Shown: positions 23,800 to 38,442, counted from the first letter of the stretch. The stretch: 64,000 bases of DNA from Lojkania enalia (GCA_010094045.1 ML986595.1:310001-374000), one strand, 5' to 3'. The notes: a model not told the origin generated them from the sequence alone. A program made the numbers and translations.

Positions 23800-24404
23800 T
23801 CGAGGTTGGAGATAGGCACAGCAGCATGGTGCATCGGCGTTTTAGGCAAGATGCTTATCTGGGTGGAAAAATGGGTTAGATTTTTAAGAACTTGTGCAGT
23901 TCAATGATACCAATGGAGAATAAATTCTATGCTCGTCCAGTTGGCTAACCACTTTATGGTATCAAGGTATAAAAGCATCTAAAAGAAGCCTATAAAACTA
24001 CCCATTTTCAACGTGACGTTAAAATCCACTTACAAATCTGCGATATTTACTATGCTAAATTGCCTTTGTGGCTGAGTGCTCCCTCATGGTTGACCCTGTG
24101 GATTTTGTCTGCCTATTCATTCACTAGGGCTACAAACCTAATGTTAGGGCATTTCTATATCATAGCGATATCGGACGTCAAAGCTATGGTTTTATCAACT
24201 CTTTGCAGAATGGACGCGTTCCGAAGCCCAATCACACACATGGCTTGCCCCCCAAGCTAGCACCCCTCATCAGCCCCACCTTACGGCTTCCATCGGCTCT
24301 AGCCTCCAACTTCCGTCATTCATCGTGAAGCTCGCAAACTACAAATACAAAAAGTCTGTTCTACTTGTTTGTAGATATAATCTAAGGCTTTGTCTACTTT
24401 CTCA
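23800..24404. other. Intergenic, nug1 3' end and P5CDH promoter
   Basis: 605 bp between two genes on the same strand, AT-rich in the first half. Nothing further is recognised. Confidence 0.5.
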
Positions 24405-26371
<1,967 letters not shown>

Positions 26372-26551
26372 TGTTCAACCGCTGCGAGTGGGAACTCAAA
26401 AATTTTTTTTTTTTTTTTGGGTGGGGGGAGCGGAAATCACACCCCAACCCTCCTTCGTCCTTCATTCTGTTGTTGTTGGCGTCGATCATGTATTTATTAG
26501 CCTCTAGATTGGCCTCGATATTGTTTTTGTACCATTTGTGACACGCCTGCC

Positions 26552-26582
<31 letters not shown>

Positions 26583-27794
26583 GGCTTATGAGAAACGATG
26601 GAATGAAAAGTAATGTACAATGCAAAATTCATTTCTGATACTTTTTGATCGATATTCCGATCACTGCTAAACATGCTTGATCAAGCCCCTGAATTTCCTC
26701 ACTGGAGCAGCGCCGATGCAAATGGTTCCACACTGTCGGGAGCTCCGTTCACCTTGGGCTTGCGGCTAGCAAGGCTTGATACCACTCTAGTCTGCATACC
26801 ATATCCGTCATAAGGAGCGGGAGTGGGAGGAAATCTTTTCTAATCCACTACAATACTACGGAGTACTAGGACTAGATATCGGATCCATACGGCCGAAGCC
26901 TAAACGCCGTCATAAGCCTCCTTCTGTAGCTCACACTTCCTGATAGCCTATGCTCCAGAAACGGTAAAGCTCCTATATTTTATATGGCGTGAGCCCTCTT
27001 TGAAACGAGAAAGCCGGTTCTACGTATGTATGTAGCGCCTTATCTAGTGTAGTGTAGTGTAGTGTACTATTCTGCATGCCCATACACATGTTTCTTAGCC
27101 CTAGTGACGATGGTAGGAATGGATTCCAGAATTGCTCTCGCGGAGGAGGAAAACTTGCCATCTACTTACTAAACGGACCAAAGCAACGGAGCCTCTCAGA
27201 AATAAAAATAGGGAATAACGCGGATTTAAAAGGCTAGATGGAGATACCGGAGGGTCGGCCGGTCGCGGATCCTGCGCGAGGTGTTTGCGGTGACCGACGC
27301 CAACCCTCCTTTTCAAAGTTGTTCCAAACGGGGCTTTTCGGTCCATCCGGCGCCGAGGCAACTACCCCTTTTAGTCTAGCTTTCCCGGTGCACGTATCGC
27401 GGATCAGTGTCGGAGGCTCTGCAGTCTGTGACATCAAACATGACGGTGGCTGAAATCGTGCTGGAGGCCCAGTTTTTTCGGCGGTAGGGAGACGTGGGAT
27501 TGGCGTGGTGGGTAAAGGATTCGTGGTTGCAAATGGAGGCTCGGCCGAGGCGTGATGGGGGCTTGCTAGGATGACGGAAGAGAGATGATGGTGTCATTCG
27601 CCGACACGGGAGTATTTGATAGAGCGGGTAATTCCTTTCGAAGGGATTTTCTGGTCCTCTTTTTGGTCTGCGTGGATTGAGCCTGCGTCTTTTTCGGCAT
27701 CATTCGTGTATTTATCCATTGTTGTTTTGTTTTGTATTTTGATATATTTCGATTCAGTAATACCGGCGGCACTTTGCCGTCTTAGCCAGCAAAC
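26372..27794. other. Intergenic with homopolymer tracts
   Basis: 1.4 kb. It begins with a T-run soon after the P5CDH stop, then a C23-A10 tract, a short TAGTG repeat near 27045-27065, and a moderately GC-rich part from about 27.2 kb that probably contains the MFS promoter. Overlapping open frames of 60-90 codons have no recognisable features. Confidence 0.5.
26550..26582 (+). repeat. C23-A10 homopolymer tract
   Basis: An uninterrupted run of about 23 C followed directly by about 10 A, 180 bp after the P5CDH stop codon. Such long C runs are rare; the exact length may include sequencing or assembly error. Confidence 0.8.
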
Positions 27795-29869
27795 ATGGAG
27801 AAAAGTTCCGCCGCTAGAGATATCGAGTCCGGAAGAGAAGGCATCTCGTACTGGAAATTGTTGACCGATCAAGGTGTTCTAACGAACGAGATCAAGAACT
27901 GGGAATATGAGGGTTCGGGGACGGAAGAGGATCCTTACATCGTTGAATGGATAGCAAACGACCCTAGGAATCCGATGACATGGGGCTACACGAAGAAATG
28001 GATCATGTGTGTTTCCATGGCATTCGCTGTTCTTACAGTCGCGTTCTGTTCGTCTGCCTTTACTGGAGGTGAGTATTATGTATCGAAGCGATGACTCGCT
28101 CAATACTGACGTCCTATAAGGCATCCAACAAATAATGGTCGAATTCCGCGTTAGCCAGGAGGTTGTTACACTCGGTGTCTCGCTCTTCGTCCTAGGATTC
28201 GCACTTGGTCCATTGCTGTGGGCACCGTTCTCCGAGCTCTACGGTCGTCAGATTGTCTTCTTTGGGACGTTCCTTTGCTTTACGGCATTCAATGCTGGTG
28301 CAGCCGGATCTCAGAATATCTGGACACTTCTTATTCTCCGATTCTTCGCTGGATCTTTTGGATCTAGTCCCCTTACAAATGCTGGAGGTGTCGTTGCAGA
28401 CCTATTTGCTGCGAAAGACCGTGGCTTGGCTATGGCTGTTTTTAGGTTCGTCTCTCATGTATCATTGGGAATATTGAATTGAATCAAGGGCTAATGTTTC
28501 GATAGCGTTGCGCCATTCATGGGACCTGTACTTGGGCCGATTGTTGGCGGATTCTTAGGAATGACAGAGGGATGGAGATGGGTCGAAGGACTGATGGCAA
28601 TCTTCTCCGGTATATTATTCTTTCTGGCCATCATCTTGGTTCCCGAAACATATCCCCCGGTTTTGCTGAGGAAGAGGGCGCTCGCACTTTCGAAGTGCAC
28701 AGGCAAGGTTTACATGTCGAGAGGTGATATTGACGCCGGAAAGGTAACACTCGGAGAAGCCTTCTCAACTGGTCTCCAGCGTCCATGGATCCTACTTTTC
28801 CGCGAACCGATTGTTTTCCTCCTCAGCCTCTATATGGCTATCATTTACGGCACCCTCTACATGCTTTTTGGAGCATTCCCTATCGTCTACCGTCAGGGAC
28901 GTGGCTGGAATGAGGGCGTTAGTGGCCTTCCTTTCATTGGAGTGGCTATTGGCATGATCAGCGCGGTGTTATATACTATCTTCTATGATAACGAACGATA
29001 CGTGAGGGCGATTAAGAAGTCTGGAGTCGGGCACGCCACCCCAGAAGACCGTTTGCCTCCCGCTATTATTGGAGGGATCATCTTGCCAGTCGGTCTTTTC
29101 TGGTTCGCGTGGACGAACTACCCTTCCTTGCCATGGCCGGCCAGTGTCGCCGCTGGGATTCCCTTCGGTTTTGGAATGGTTCTTATCTTTTTGACTATTA
29201 TGAATTATCTCATTGATGCCTATACGATATTCGCCGCATCCGTCCTCGCAGCCAATGGAATCATTCGGTCTATTTTCGGCGCCGCTTTCCCACTCTTTAC
29301 CGTTCAGATGTATGAAGGAATAGGCAAGTTTCTCTGGATCATGGCGCTGCGCAGCACTGACTTTAGTAGGCATTCACTGGGCATCTACTATACCTGCATT
29401 CCTTGCCCTTGCCTGCCTTCCCTTCCCGTTTCTTTTCTATAAGTACGGCGGTGCTATCAGGAAGAAGTGCAAGTATGCTGCCGAAGCCGATGCCTTCATG
29501 CAACGCCTTCGTGGACAAATGGCTGCACAACAGCAGCAACAAGAGGAACCTATAGCCGCCGACACTAGCTCCTCGGGATCGTCCACTAGAGCGGAAGAAA
29601 AGGCAGAGGAGGTCGCTCCGGAAGGCGAGACTGCACCTCGTTTCGAGGAAATGAAGACAGAAGAGGAAATAGAGAATAGCTTGGAGAAAGTAAAAACAGG
29701 GAGGAGTACACGTACACACCACTCTGTGAGGTCAATGGCTGCAGAGCAATACTACGATAACCCGTATGACATTGACCGCGTGCATACGAGGCAGAGTTTT
29801 GCCAGCAATAGGAGTAGGGCGGATAGCACGGGAGGCAATCCCTTTAGGAAGATTGCCAGCAGGCCTTGA
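27795..29869 (+). CDS. MFS transporter, DHA1 drug:H+ antiporter type
   Basis: Four exons (27795-28068, 28121-28445, 28506-29323, 29370-29869) give 638 residues. Plasma-membrane proton-coupled exporter of the Flr1/Mdr1/Tpo-like DHA1 group; substrate unknown. A roughly 75-residue cytosolic N-terminus is followed by membrane helices starting at [20 protein letters not shown]. The MFS motif A region reads [34 protein letters not shown] is the conserved loop around helix 5. After GIHWAS the final helix reads [15 protein letters not shown], then comes a roughly 140-residue acidic Gln/Glu/Ser tail that is long for the family. Intron 3 (29324-29369, 46 nt) begins with GC (ATAG|GCAAGT) rather than GT and joins YEGI to HWAS exactly as in homologues. 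The other introns are 52 and 60 nt. Confidence 0.92.
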
Positions 29870-30528
29870 AATGGGAAAATAAAATCTGGGTGGCTATAGT
29901 GTTAGACATTTCTCATATTTTGTTTTTTGACTTGAGGTATGTGAAATGTTTGGCAGATGAAACGGTTTGAGAATAGAGGGAGGTGGCGTTTATGGTCTTG
30001 CATGAGATACCTTTATTGCATACCCACTTAGCGTTTTTCATACAGAAAATAATGTTTAGAGCACCTTAAAGCGGAAAGTTGCCTTGCAAGAAAGGATAGT
30101 GATGATGGCTTACTAAAACTGCCCCTGATACCTCTCTGTAGCCTTAATTTGTGGGCGTCTATATATATCTAAAGGCTTGTCTAGCACGAATCGTGAGGTG
30201 GTATTTCACAAAGGTAGAGATTCAGGGTTTCGAAGTTCTCTGAGTGATGCAACCTTTCGTAGTTGTGTCGCGATTTGAAGTATTAATAGAGTGCTCCCGA
30301 ATGGATGTCGCCAAGTGACACCGTGTTTCGCGTTGCTTCGCGCCTTCCCGCTGCCGGGATCTTACACCCTCGCACGGCCCCAAGAGGCCCTTTGATTGAA
30401 GCCGTCCGATAGATATGGGTCAGCACTCTTCACCACGTTTCCTCAGCACACCCCATTGTCCTCTGCAAATGCGCCCGGCAATGATAGAGCACACCTATTC
30501 CCATCCCTATTTCTACGAGTGAGCCGTC
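29870..30528. other. Intergenic, MFS 3' end and mannosidase promoter
   Basis: 659 bp, AT-rich for the first 450 bp and GC-rich next to the mannosidase start. Nothing further is recognised. Confidence 0.5.
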
Positions 30529-32316
30529 ATGGCGCGCTTCCGCATTCGCAACATTGCCCTTTGCGCCATCCTTCTGGTCATGGTCTACTACAATCTGCCC
30601 GCCGAACCCGCGGTTCCGAATTTCCACGAGGGAAAAGTGTCGCATCGAGGCACCCAGCAGCTAGCTCAGTATATGAATGATGTCGCTCAGATACCGAAAA
30701 TCGAAGCGAAGAAGAGCTCTTTTGACTGGAGCTCCGTCAAGTTCACCTATCCGCCGGAGCGCACGCCGAAGCTCCCTCCCCCGGCAACAAAGCGCCCTCG
30801 CATCCAGCATACCTTCCCTACGGAGCCACAGAATGTAGCGGATGTACAAGAGAAGCGGCGCTTAGAAGTTAAGAAAGTATTTGAGAAGAGTTGGAAGGGC
30901 TACAAAGAGCATGCCTGGATGAAGGATGCGCTGAAGCCACTCTCAGGGCGATCCGTCGATCAGTTTTCCGGATGGGCGGCAACCTTAGTAGATTCGTTGG
31001 ACACATTGTGGATGCTCGGTCTGCGTGAGGAGTTCTATGAGGCTGTGAAGGCCGTGGCCGGTATAGATTTTGGGAAATCGACATCACACACTGTAAATAC
31101 GTTCGAAACCAACATACGATACCTTGGCGGCCTGATTGCGGCGTATGACCTGAGCGGACATGCCGCGTTGAAGGCTAAGGCTATTGAAGTGGGGGATCTG
31201 CTTTACGCCGGTTTTAATACAGAGAATCGCATGCCGGTCGATTTTATTGGATTCGAGAATGCAAAGCTAGGAATTGGTCTTCTTGTTGAAGATTCGGTCG
31301 TGTCTGCGTCGCCAGGGACAATCACTCTCGAGTTCAGCCGCCTCTCGCAGATCACAGGAGACTCAAAGTACTACGCTGCAGTTTCGCATGTGATGGATCT
31401 CTTTTACGAGAAACAGAACAAGACGAAGCTGCCTGGCTTGTGGCCTATGTACGTTTCTATGAGAAGAGAGGACGTAACTTCAGGCTATCAGTTCAGCATT
31501 GCTGGAAATGCCGACTCTCTGTACGAATATCTACCAAAGGCGTATACCCTCTTAGGCTCTTCCGACCCATCCTCGGAGAAATACGAGATCATGTCTCGTG
31601 CGTTTATGGATACGGCCATGCAAAATCTTTTTTTCAGGCCCATGATTCCTGGAAACGAGGACATACTGATCTCAGGGAACGTCGATGTGCTTGATGATGG
31701 ACCCAGGTTAGACCCGGAGAGTGAACATCTTGCTTGTTTCATCGGAGGTCTCTATGCTCTTGGCGGGCGTCTCTTTGAGAACGATGTGTACGTCACTACT
31801 GGAGACAAGTTGGCCCGGGGATGCGGATATGCGTACAAATCATTCCCAACGGGCATTATGCCGGAGCGCTATAATATGATTATATGCCCCGATCAGAAAA
31901 ACTGCAAGTGGGATGAAGACGTCTGGGTCACTGAACGCGCGAAGAGAGCGGAATATCGAGAAAATCTGCCCAAAGGATTCACAACTGCGAAGGATCCTCG
32001 ATACATTCTCCGGCCTGAGGCTATCGAGAGTGTCTTTATTCTCTGGCGGATAACAGGCAATGAGGACTTTAGAGAAATGGCATGGGATATGTTCCAAGCT
32101 GTGGCCAACGCCACGGATGCGCCGTTTGGGAACGCGGCGATTGACGATGTGAGTGTGGTGGGGAGTCAGAAGACGGATTACATGGAGAGCTTCTGGATGG
32201 CAGAGACGCTCAAGTACTTCTACCTCGTGTTTGCGGATTCGGAGTTGATTAGTCTGGATGAGTTTGTATTGAACACTGAGGCGCATCCCTTCAGGTTAGC
32301 GAAGGTGGAGAACTAG
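30529..32316 (+). CDS. Class I alpha-1,2-mannosidase (GH47)
   Basis: Single exon, 595 residues. It trims alpha-1,2-linked mannose from N-glycans in the ER/Golgi. The N-terminus MARFRIRNIALCAILLVMVY is a short cytosolic tail plus one membrane anchor (type II), followed by a Pro/Lys-rich stem to about residue 105. The GH47 domain shows WKGYKEHAWMKDALKP, SLDTLWMLGL, VNTFETNIRYLGGLIAAYDL, DSLYEYLPKAY, HLACFIGG, LRPEAIESVFILWRITG and MESFWMAETLKYFYLVF, which cover the acidic active-site residues of the family. It ends NTEAHPFRL, whose Thr-Glu is the usual calcium-binding end of the barrel. It could act in the Golgi or in ER quality control; the membrane anchor and length favour a processing mannosidase over an EDEM-type protein. 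Confidence 0.95.
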   Translation: MARFRIRNIALCAILLVMVYYNLPAEPAVPNFHEGKVSHRGTQQLAQYMNDVAQIPKIEAKKSSFDWSSVKFTYPPERTPKLPPPATKRPRIQHTFPTEPQNVADVQEKRRLEVKKVFEKSWKGYKEHAWMKDALKPLSGRSVDQFSGWAATLVDSLDTLWMLGLREEFYEAVKAVAGIDFGKSTSHTVNTFETNIRYLGGLIAAYDLSGHAALKAKAIEVGDLLYAGFNTENRMPVDFIGFENAKLGIGLLVEDSVVSASPGTITLEFSRLSQITGDSKYYAAVSHVMDLFYEKQNKTKLPGLWPMYVSMRREDVTSGYQFSIAGNADSLYEYLPKAYTLLGSSDPSSEKYEIMSRAFMDTAMQNLFFRPMIPGNEDILISGNVDVLDDGPRLDPESEHLACFIGGLYALGGRLFENDVYVTTGDKLARGCGYAYKSFPTGIMPERYNMIICPDQKNCKWDEDVWVTERAKRAEYRENLPKGFTTAKDPRYILRPEAIESVFILWRITGNEDFREMAWDMFQAVANATDAPFGNAAIDDVSVVGSQKTDYMESFWMAETLKYFYLVFADSELISLDEFVLNTEAHPFRLAKVEN

Positions 32317-32834
32317 AGGTTGGGCTACAGGACTATCGTTGGCGGCGTTGGTGTACTTTTGTTGTGGGCTTTCTGCATCTCGCGCGCATGGATTGGAGTT
32401 GACAGTATGTTTGTCTTTGGAATATTGATGCATCTAGTCTTCCTAAGCAACTGTGGCAAACGCGTCAACGACTTAACGGACTTGGACGTGTTTTGTTTGA
32501 TGACCTGGAGCTGGGGTTCTATAAATAATGTGGCGCCCCCGGAGCGAACGCCATTGGCTGCGCCGCGTGTGTTCCTGCATGGACTTGGCCGACGTTTCCA
32601 AACAGGATAGCGCGATGGGGCGCCCCCTTCTCGTCTCTCACCACCATCAGTTCAACCAGCCTTCACTTACTTCACGTCGTCTAGACAGTCACTCTTTCCT
32701 GTCAAGCCGCCCGTCTTTCTTTTGAGATTTCCTGTCGCTCCTTCAATTTTTGAACCGTTCGAGCCACCCCACGCGCTTATCCCTAGTGGTTCCCCTTTAA
32801 TTCCCTCTCCCGTTAACACCACAACTTCGCCGTC
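32317..32834 (+). promoter_or_regulatory. Promoter of the GH17 glucanase gene
   Basis: 518 bp. A TATAAATA box lies at about 32520-32527. The last 200 bp before the start codon are rich in C and T, a common leader type for highly expressed fungal genes. Confidence 0.55.
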
Positions 32835-33799
32835 ATGAGATACTCAGCCATTGCAACAGCCCTCGCTATGGGACCGGCCGTGGTATCGGCTGCAAAAGGT
32901 ACCATGGGATTCGCCCTCGGCACGAAACAGCCAGAAGGGGCTTGCAAGGAGGTTCAGGACTACAAGGATGATTTCGATGCCATCAAGGCGGCGTCTGGCT
33001 CCACATTGGTGCGAGGATATTCTGCATCCGACTGCGACTTCGCATCCAATGCTCTTTCTGCAGCAAAGGACAAGGGCTTCAAGGTCATGCTGGGTATCTG
33101 GTATGCTCTCACCCAGTGCCTATGATGGCCCTCCCCGGCTAACATAATCTTTCTAGGCCCGATGTCGATGAGTCGTACGCCAAGGACCTCAACGCTATCA
33201 AGGAGGTGGCGGATGAGTACGCTGATACCATCTACGCCGTGACTGTCGGCTCCGAGACGCTCTACCGTGGCAACTTCACTGGCGATGAGCTCAAGGACAA
33301 AATCCAGGACGTGAAGGACTCAATTGGAAATGGAATCAAGGTCGGCACTGCCGACAGTTGGAACAAATTTGCCGACGGAACTGCAGATCCCATCATTGGT
33401 ACCGCCGACATCATCCTCATCAACGCGTTTGCTTTCTGGCAGGGTGCTAGCACCGAGAACGCTACACACGTCTACCTCGATGATATGTTCCAGGCTGTTA
33501 CTCACATTGAGAATTTGGCCGGCGGCAACCCTCCTGAGTTCTGGAACGGCGAAACTGGCTGGCCCACTGCCGTTGGCACCGACTACGATGAGGCCAAAGG
33601 TGGGCTCGAGAATGCCAAGTCTTTTTGGAGGACTGGCTACTGCGCCCTTCTTGACTGGGGCTTTAATGCTTTTTACTTCGAGGCTTTCGATGAGCCCTGG
33701 AAGCCTTCCTCCATCGGTGATAACGGCAAAGCTGCTGATGAGACCACTTGGGGTGCTATGACTGCTGACCGCAAGAGCAAGTTCGAGCTCAAGTGCTAG
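32835..33799 (+). CDS. Secreted GH17 beta-1,3-glucanosyltransferase/endoglucanase (Bgl2 type)
   Basis: Two exons (32835-33100, 33157-33799) give 302 residues. Cell-wall enzyme that cuts and rejoins beta-1,3-glucan. A signal peptide is visible (MRYSAIATALAMGPAVVSA), and the mature protein begins AKGTMGFALGTKQPEG as in Bgl2-family members. The acid/base Glu is in AVTVGSETLYRGNF and the nucleophile Glu in FWNGETGWP. There is no GPI signal or Ser/Thr-rich tail, so it is probably secreted or loosely wall-bound. The intron is 56 nt with a GGCTAAC branch site. Confidence 0.94.
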
Positions 33800-34550
33800 G
33801 TCCGTGCTTGGGGTGGAGTTGTTGATATCTAGAGCTGTCATTTACAATGTGCATATTTTCTGTCCATTAGGCGTCAAAAATGGATATCAAAGGCTTAATT
33901 ACTCCACGACTCGTCACACTGGCTAACAAGGGTATCCGGGCTGTCGTGGCTTTCATCATTCCTGGGTTGTATCTTAACTAGGTAGTCTGATCGTATAGTT
34001 CTTAAGTCGTTGTCAACTTCTGTGGTTCAAAACCTCGGTTGTCCATAATGTGCGATAGTGAGGAATTGTCTTATACTATGCACCAGAACCTATCATAGTT
34101 GCTCTGGAAACATTGCACTGGGGGTATGATATCTTTATCGCCCGTTCTGTAATTAGTATTCTCTATCATGGGAACGTGAGAAGCATTCATCCGTCTTCGA
34201 TAGTCAAAAATTCAATCTGAATTGATAAGACTTCTCTGAGCATTGACACTCACAAATGTCATTGAATGCTAAAATCTACGAAGTCGAAGTAGTGGTAAAG
34301 ACGCTGATCCGGTGGGACCCAACTCCGGGATAGGATGGTGTATAGACCACAACACCACTATGTACGCCATTTATGCTTCAGGAAGCTATCAACGCCGCTT
34401 ATAACCATGCAGTACAATAACACCTCCGACTAGCCCAACAGTCTGCCAAATTAGATGCACACATAAAGCGCCGCCCAGCACAAATGTGATTCCACTTCAT
34501 CAAAAAGGAAGCTTGAATAATCCAATGCCAATGTTTCAGGTTATGAATCA
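33800..34550. other. Convergent intergenic stretch
   Basis: 751 bp of AT-rich DNA between two convergent genes, holding both 3' ends. No gene seen. Confidence 0.6.
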
Positions 34551-37279
34551 CTAAGAATTCCCAAGGCCATTGCTACTAAAAGGAGTAAACGGTGGCCTAT
34601 CCGGCGTGGGAGATGCTTTCTTCGTTGGTGGGCTCAAGTTCTGCGGTGCAGCGCTTGGCGAGAGGGATTTGATAGGTGGTAGAATAGGAGTCTCGGACAA
34701 GCTATGGCTTGACATGGGACGAAGACCATCATGCTTCTCCGGGGCGGGGATGGGGTGGGGAAGCACCTGTGCTGGCATCTGGGAGGGAGATGGAGCAATG
34801 CGTGGTGTAGGCGCAGGGGAAGACATTTGCGGTAATGGTGGCGGTGGAGAGCTATGTTTTACTGGAGAAAACGATGGCCGCTGAGACGAACTCGGCGGAA
34901 ATGAAGAATGAGGACTATTGATGAATGGATGGCTCGACACACCATTGGTTGATTGTGGCGACGGAACTGGGGAGTGTTTCACGGGGGACTGATAGGGAGC
35001 GCCTATGGTAGTAGACGAGGTCGGCCGGCTGTAGCTATTGCCATATCGTGGATTTTGAGATGGCATGAAGGAATGCAGAGCAGTGAAAGGACTTCCATTG
35101 GGCTGTGATCGGGGTACTGCGTAATTGTTGTAGGGGCTGACCGGGGCTGGCGAGCTTTGATAGCGCGGAGGAGATGAGGTAGGAAAGCCGTTGGCCAAGG
35201 AGATCCCACCATTTTGTCCAGCGGAGAGAGGCTTAGCAGTAGGAGGCAGAGAACTTCCGTTCGTACGGTGGAATGGTGAGCCGTAAGCTGCTTCAGATAT
35301 CTGAACCCTAGGAGGACCAAGAGCTTCACCACGAGGGGATAGGCTCGCGCCGTTCATAACTTGTTGGGTAGATTGAGGTGACGGCTGTGCAGCTGGAAGT
35401 GGAGCTGGAATTGAGACAGACTCCAGCCGTCGAGGCGGGATTGATGGAGCAACGCCGTTTGCGTGAGTAGCACGAGCGCTTGGCGAAGCCGAGGTGAGCC
35501 GAAGTTTCAGAGGCGGCAACTTGGGCTGTTTGGATTCTTCTTTGCGTTTGCAAGTCTTGCAAATGAAATGGAAATCATCTCGCTCTGCTTGTGCTTTTGT
35601 GATGTGGTGGCATTTGCTGTGTTGCCATACATTGCACTTTTCGCATGCAACACTATGAGAGCCATCATCCTGTGAGAATCAGCCGTGTGCTCATGATATT
35701 GGACTTAAAGACATACCAAGTTCTCTCCATATAGGCCACAGACCTCGCAGTCAAAGATCCATTCCTCCTCCTCGGTAAGCTTCTGAAGCTCCTCTTGCCT
35801 TCTACGCATCTCCGCCTTAATGTGCCTCTCTGACAAGCGGGCTTCATTTGACTCAAGCTTTTCACTATCTTCTTTGAGCTTCCGAAGCTCTTCTTCGTGG
35901 AGTATACGCTTGGCTTCGCGTTCCTTCAGGCGTTGCTCTCGGGTCATCATGCGCGATTCACGTGCCTGGACAAAGTTAATAAGAATTGCCCAGCAACTTT
36001 AGAGAACATTACCTCTTCCATCTTCTTCCTTTTCTCTTCTTCAGCTTTGGCCATGGCCAATTCAGCATGCCGCTTCCTCTCTACCTCGGCAATCTCTTCA
36101 ATCTCCTTTTGTTTCTCGAGTCTCGCTGAGATTCTGCTAGAGCGCTTCGCGGTGGCTAGCTTTTGCATTACCTCCCATTCCTTCATCTTCCGTGCTTCCT
36201 TCTTTGCTTGCGCTTCGGCCATTTTCTGAATCTCGGGCAGGACTTCCTGTTCAAGGCGTTCGCGCAAAACTTTCTCATTAGGATCTCTCGAACGACGAAG
36301 ACCATTTATGTAGCTCCGATATTCCTCAAGGGTGATACACACACATTCCCACTTCATGCCTCCAAGCCCGTCATCTTGCTTTTCTTCTAACTCTTTGACC
36401 ATGGTCTCATCTTCCTCTTCTATGGGATCCTTTGGCTCTGGTGTGCTCGGCTTCCGCCGTTTACTGCTTCGTGTCCCTCTGGACTTCTTCGATTTCGCTT
36501 TTGACTTGGCCTTGGGCGGAGGTGGGGGCAGTGGTGGGTCTGTTCGCCGGTATAGACGATTATCGTCGAAGACGAATAGAGTGCGGTCTTCGGAGTCCCA
36601 TCCTAACGGCTCCATGCGCTATAAAGAGGCGTTAACTAGATAATGTGGGCACAAGTGCCTTAGAACTCACCCAAAGTGCTTGATCACTATCTGTAGCATT
36701 GAGCCGCTCTCTAATCGAATTGGGATTATTCAGAGTCCACAGAGAGAGCTGTTGTAGAACCTTAATCTTTGTGAACACATCAAAGTGATTGAATTTGTTG
36801 GGAATTTCGTCGGTGCCGAAAGGATTGCGATCCGGCGCTTTGGCGACGTATTGGCGGCGCGCGAACTCGTCGAAGATGTCGAGCCTTGTGGGTGTGTCAG
36901 TACGTGTGAATACGGAGAACATAGCTAAGGGACGTACGTCAAGCCCTTGTGGGACGACACATGCTTAAGTAGAGCCAAACCAATCTGCGTAAGCTTTTCT
37001 GAAGGCTGTGGCATGAGGCATTCACTCTCGAGGTCCTATGATCCACTTAGTATTCATATATCGATGTTGCAATGGGGTATTCAAGAGCAGCGCCGGGCGC
37101 ATTGCAAAACGTACATCAATGTCGAAATCGGGGTCGATTTTCACGGCGTCGCGGAAGAGGTGAATGTACTGCATAATGTTTGCAAACTGCCACATGCTGC
37201 GGAGCTTGTGCAGCGCGCTGGGCTCCTCTGGCGTGTTGTCTGCCTCCATCTCGTCTCTCCCACGCTTTCGTGAAGCCAT
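34551..37279 (-). CDS. DDT/WHIM and PHD-finger chromatin protein (Rsf1/Cecr2-like)
   Basis: Six exons (37279-37115, 37035-36938, 36884-36671, 36618-36013, 35965-35717, 35669-34551) give 816 residues. The N-terminus begins MASRKRGRDEMEADN and shows a DDT-like block (SMWQFANIMQYIHLF) followed by WHIM-like segments (FNHFDVFTKIKVLQQLSLWTL, LFVFDDNRLYRR). This is the layout of accessory subunits of ISWI-type remodelers. After a basic segment and a long charged coiled coil comes a C4HC3 PHD finger, with CEVCG, CEKCNVWQHSKC and FICKTCKRKEES, about residues 435-490. The last roughly 320 residues are Ser/Pro-rich and disordered. The PHD finger is split by a 47-nt intron. It probably reads histone H3 tails in the nucleus; the partner ATPase is not known. 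Introns are 79, 53, 52, 47 and 47 nt. Confidence 0.88.
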
Positions 37280-38442
37280 GGTAGGCAGCCTGTGCCGTGG
37301 AGCGGCGACGCGTGAAAGGGGATGCTGATTCCGGGCCGACAGGGAATTTGGGGGCAAGGCAACGACCGCGGCAGGTCGGCAAACAATAGCGGAGCGAGTA
37401 AGCAGTGTGCTGGCTAGGCGCGGGTGTGATGCGGGCGTGTGCGAGGGAGAAGGGCACCGGGACAAAAGTATGGCTGCTGGCGCGTTCGCCCAAAATCATC
37501 GCCAGGGCTGCGGAAGGCGCGCTGTCCCTGATACGGACTAGTGCCTTGGCACAGCTACTCCCTCCCGGCTCGATAGACTTCTGGTTTGTATGTAAGCCTC
37601 CAGAGCAGTACTGCTAGCGCATGGCCGACCATGTTTCTTCTACCCTGTTGCCTGTACCTTTCCATGTGGTAGAGTGTCTCCGTAGTAGAGCAGCTGGTCT
37701 GTCAATTGGAGTCTCTGTGTTTTGCACCAGCACAATCTTCGTGTCTGTTATAGAAATATGCTTTGCCACCGTCCGATCGATCGCTCGTTGTTGAAACAAC
37801 TGGTTTTTCCATGTCCGTTCTAGAAATTCACCGTTCAAAGCACCGCCACCCATTCGGCGAGGGCCAATCCACGAGCTGAACGGTGCATCACGTGTTTTCG
37901 GGGGTGGGCGATTGGAAGCCGCGTCCGCTGTCAGAGTTTCGTCCTGGCTTGGCGCAGTCTTCTGCATTTTGAGACCGCCGCATTTGTGTTGTGTCTACTT
38001 CTAATGACTATCTCTAGACACAAGCAAGGAGACGACTACCTAGGAAGGCCGCAATCGTTTCACGAGCGGGCAGCAGATGCGCATCTCCCGTCTAGCGTTG
38101 CAGGAGCGGCGGGCTAAAAATACCTACATGCTGGCGTCCCTGCCGGCGCAGGTGTATCAGAAGCTTGGCTCCTCCTTGCGACTAGCATGGGGAATTTGGG
38201 ACGCGCATCACCGCTAGCTAGACTTGACCGTTCTGCGTCTGACAGAACGACCAAACCGCCTACTCTGACCTCACGTCCGGACCTCTGCACATTTTTCCCC
38301 TCTGCGCCGCCCATCTGCCCGTTCTTCCCACGCTCGCTTCGCCGTCGCCGCCCCCAAAACGCTGAATAGTCTCACACTTATGCGCTGAACGGCAGTGTCC
38401 AGATGAAGACTTGTGGACCACAACGGAGCGCTGGAAGTTCCA
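37280..38442. promoter_or_regulatory. Divergent promoter region, PHD-finger gene and cch1
   Basis: 1.16 kb between two divergent start codons, with no supported gene. A C/T-rich stretch near 38290-38360 lies just before the cch1 start. Confidence 0.5.
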
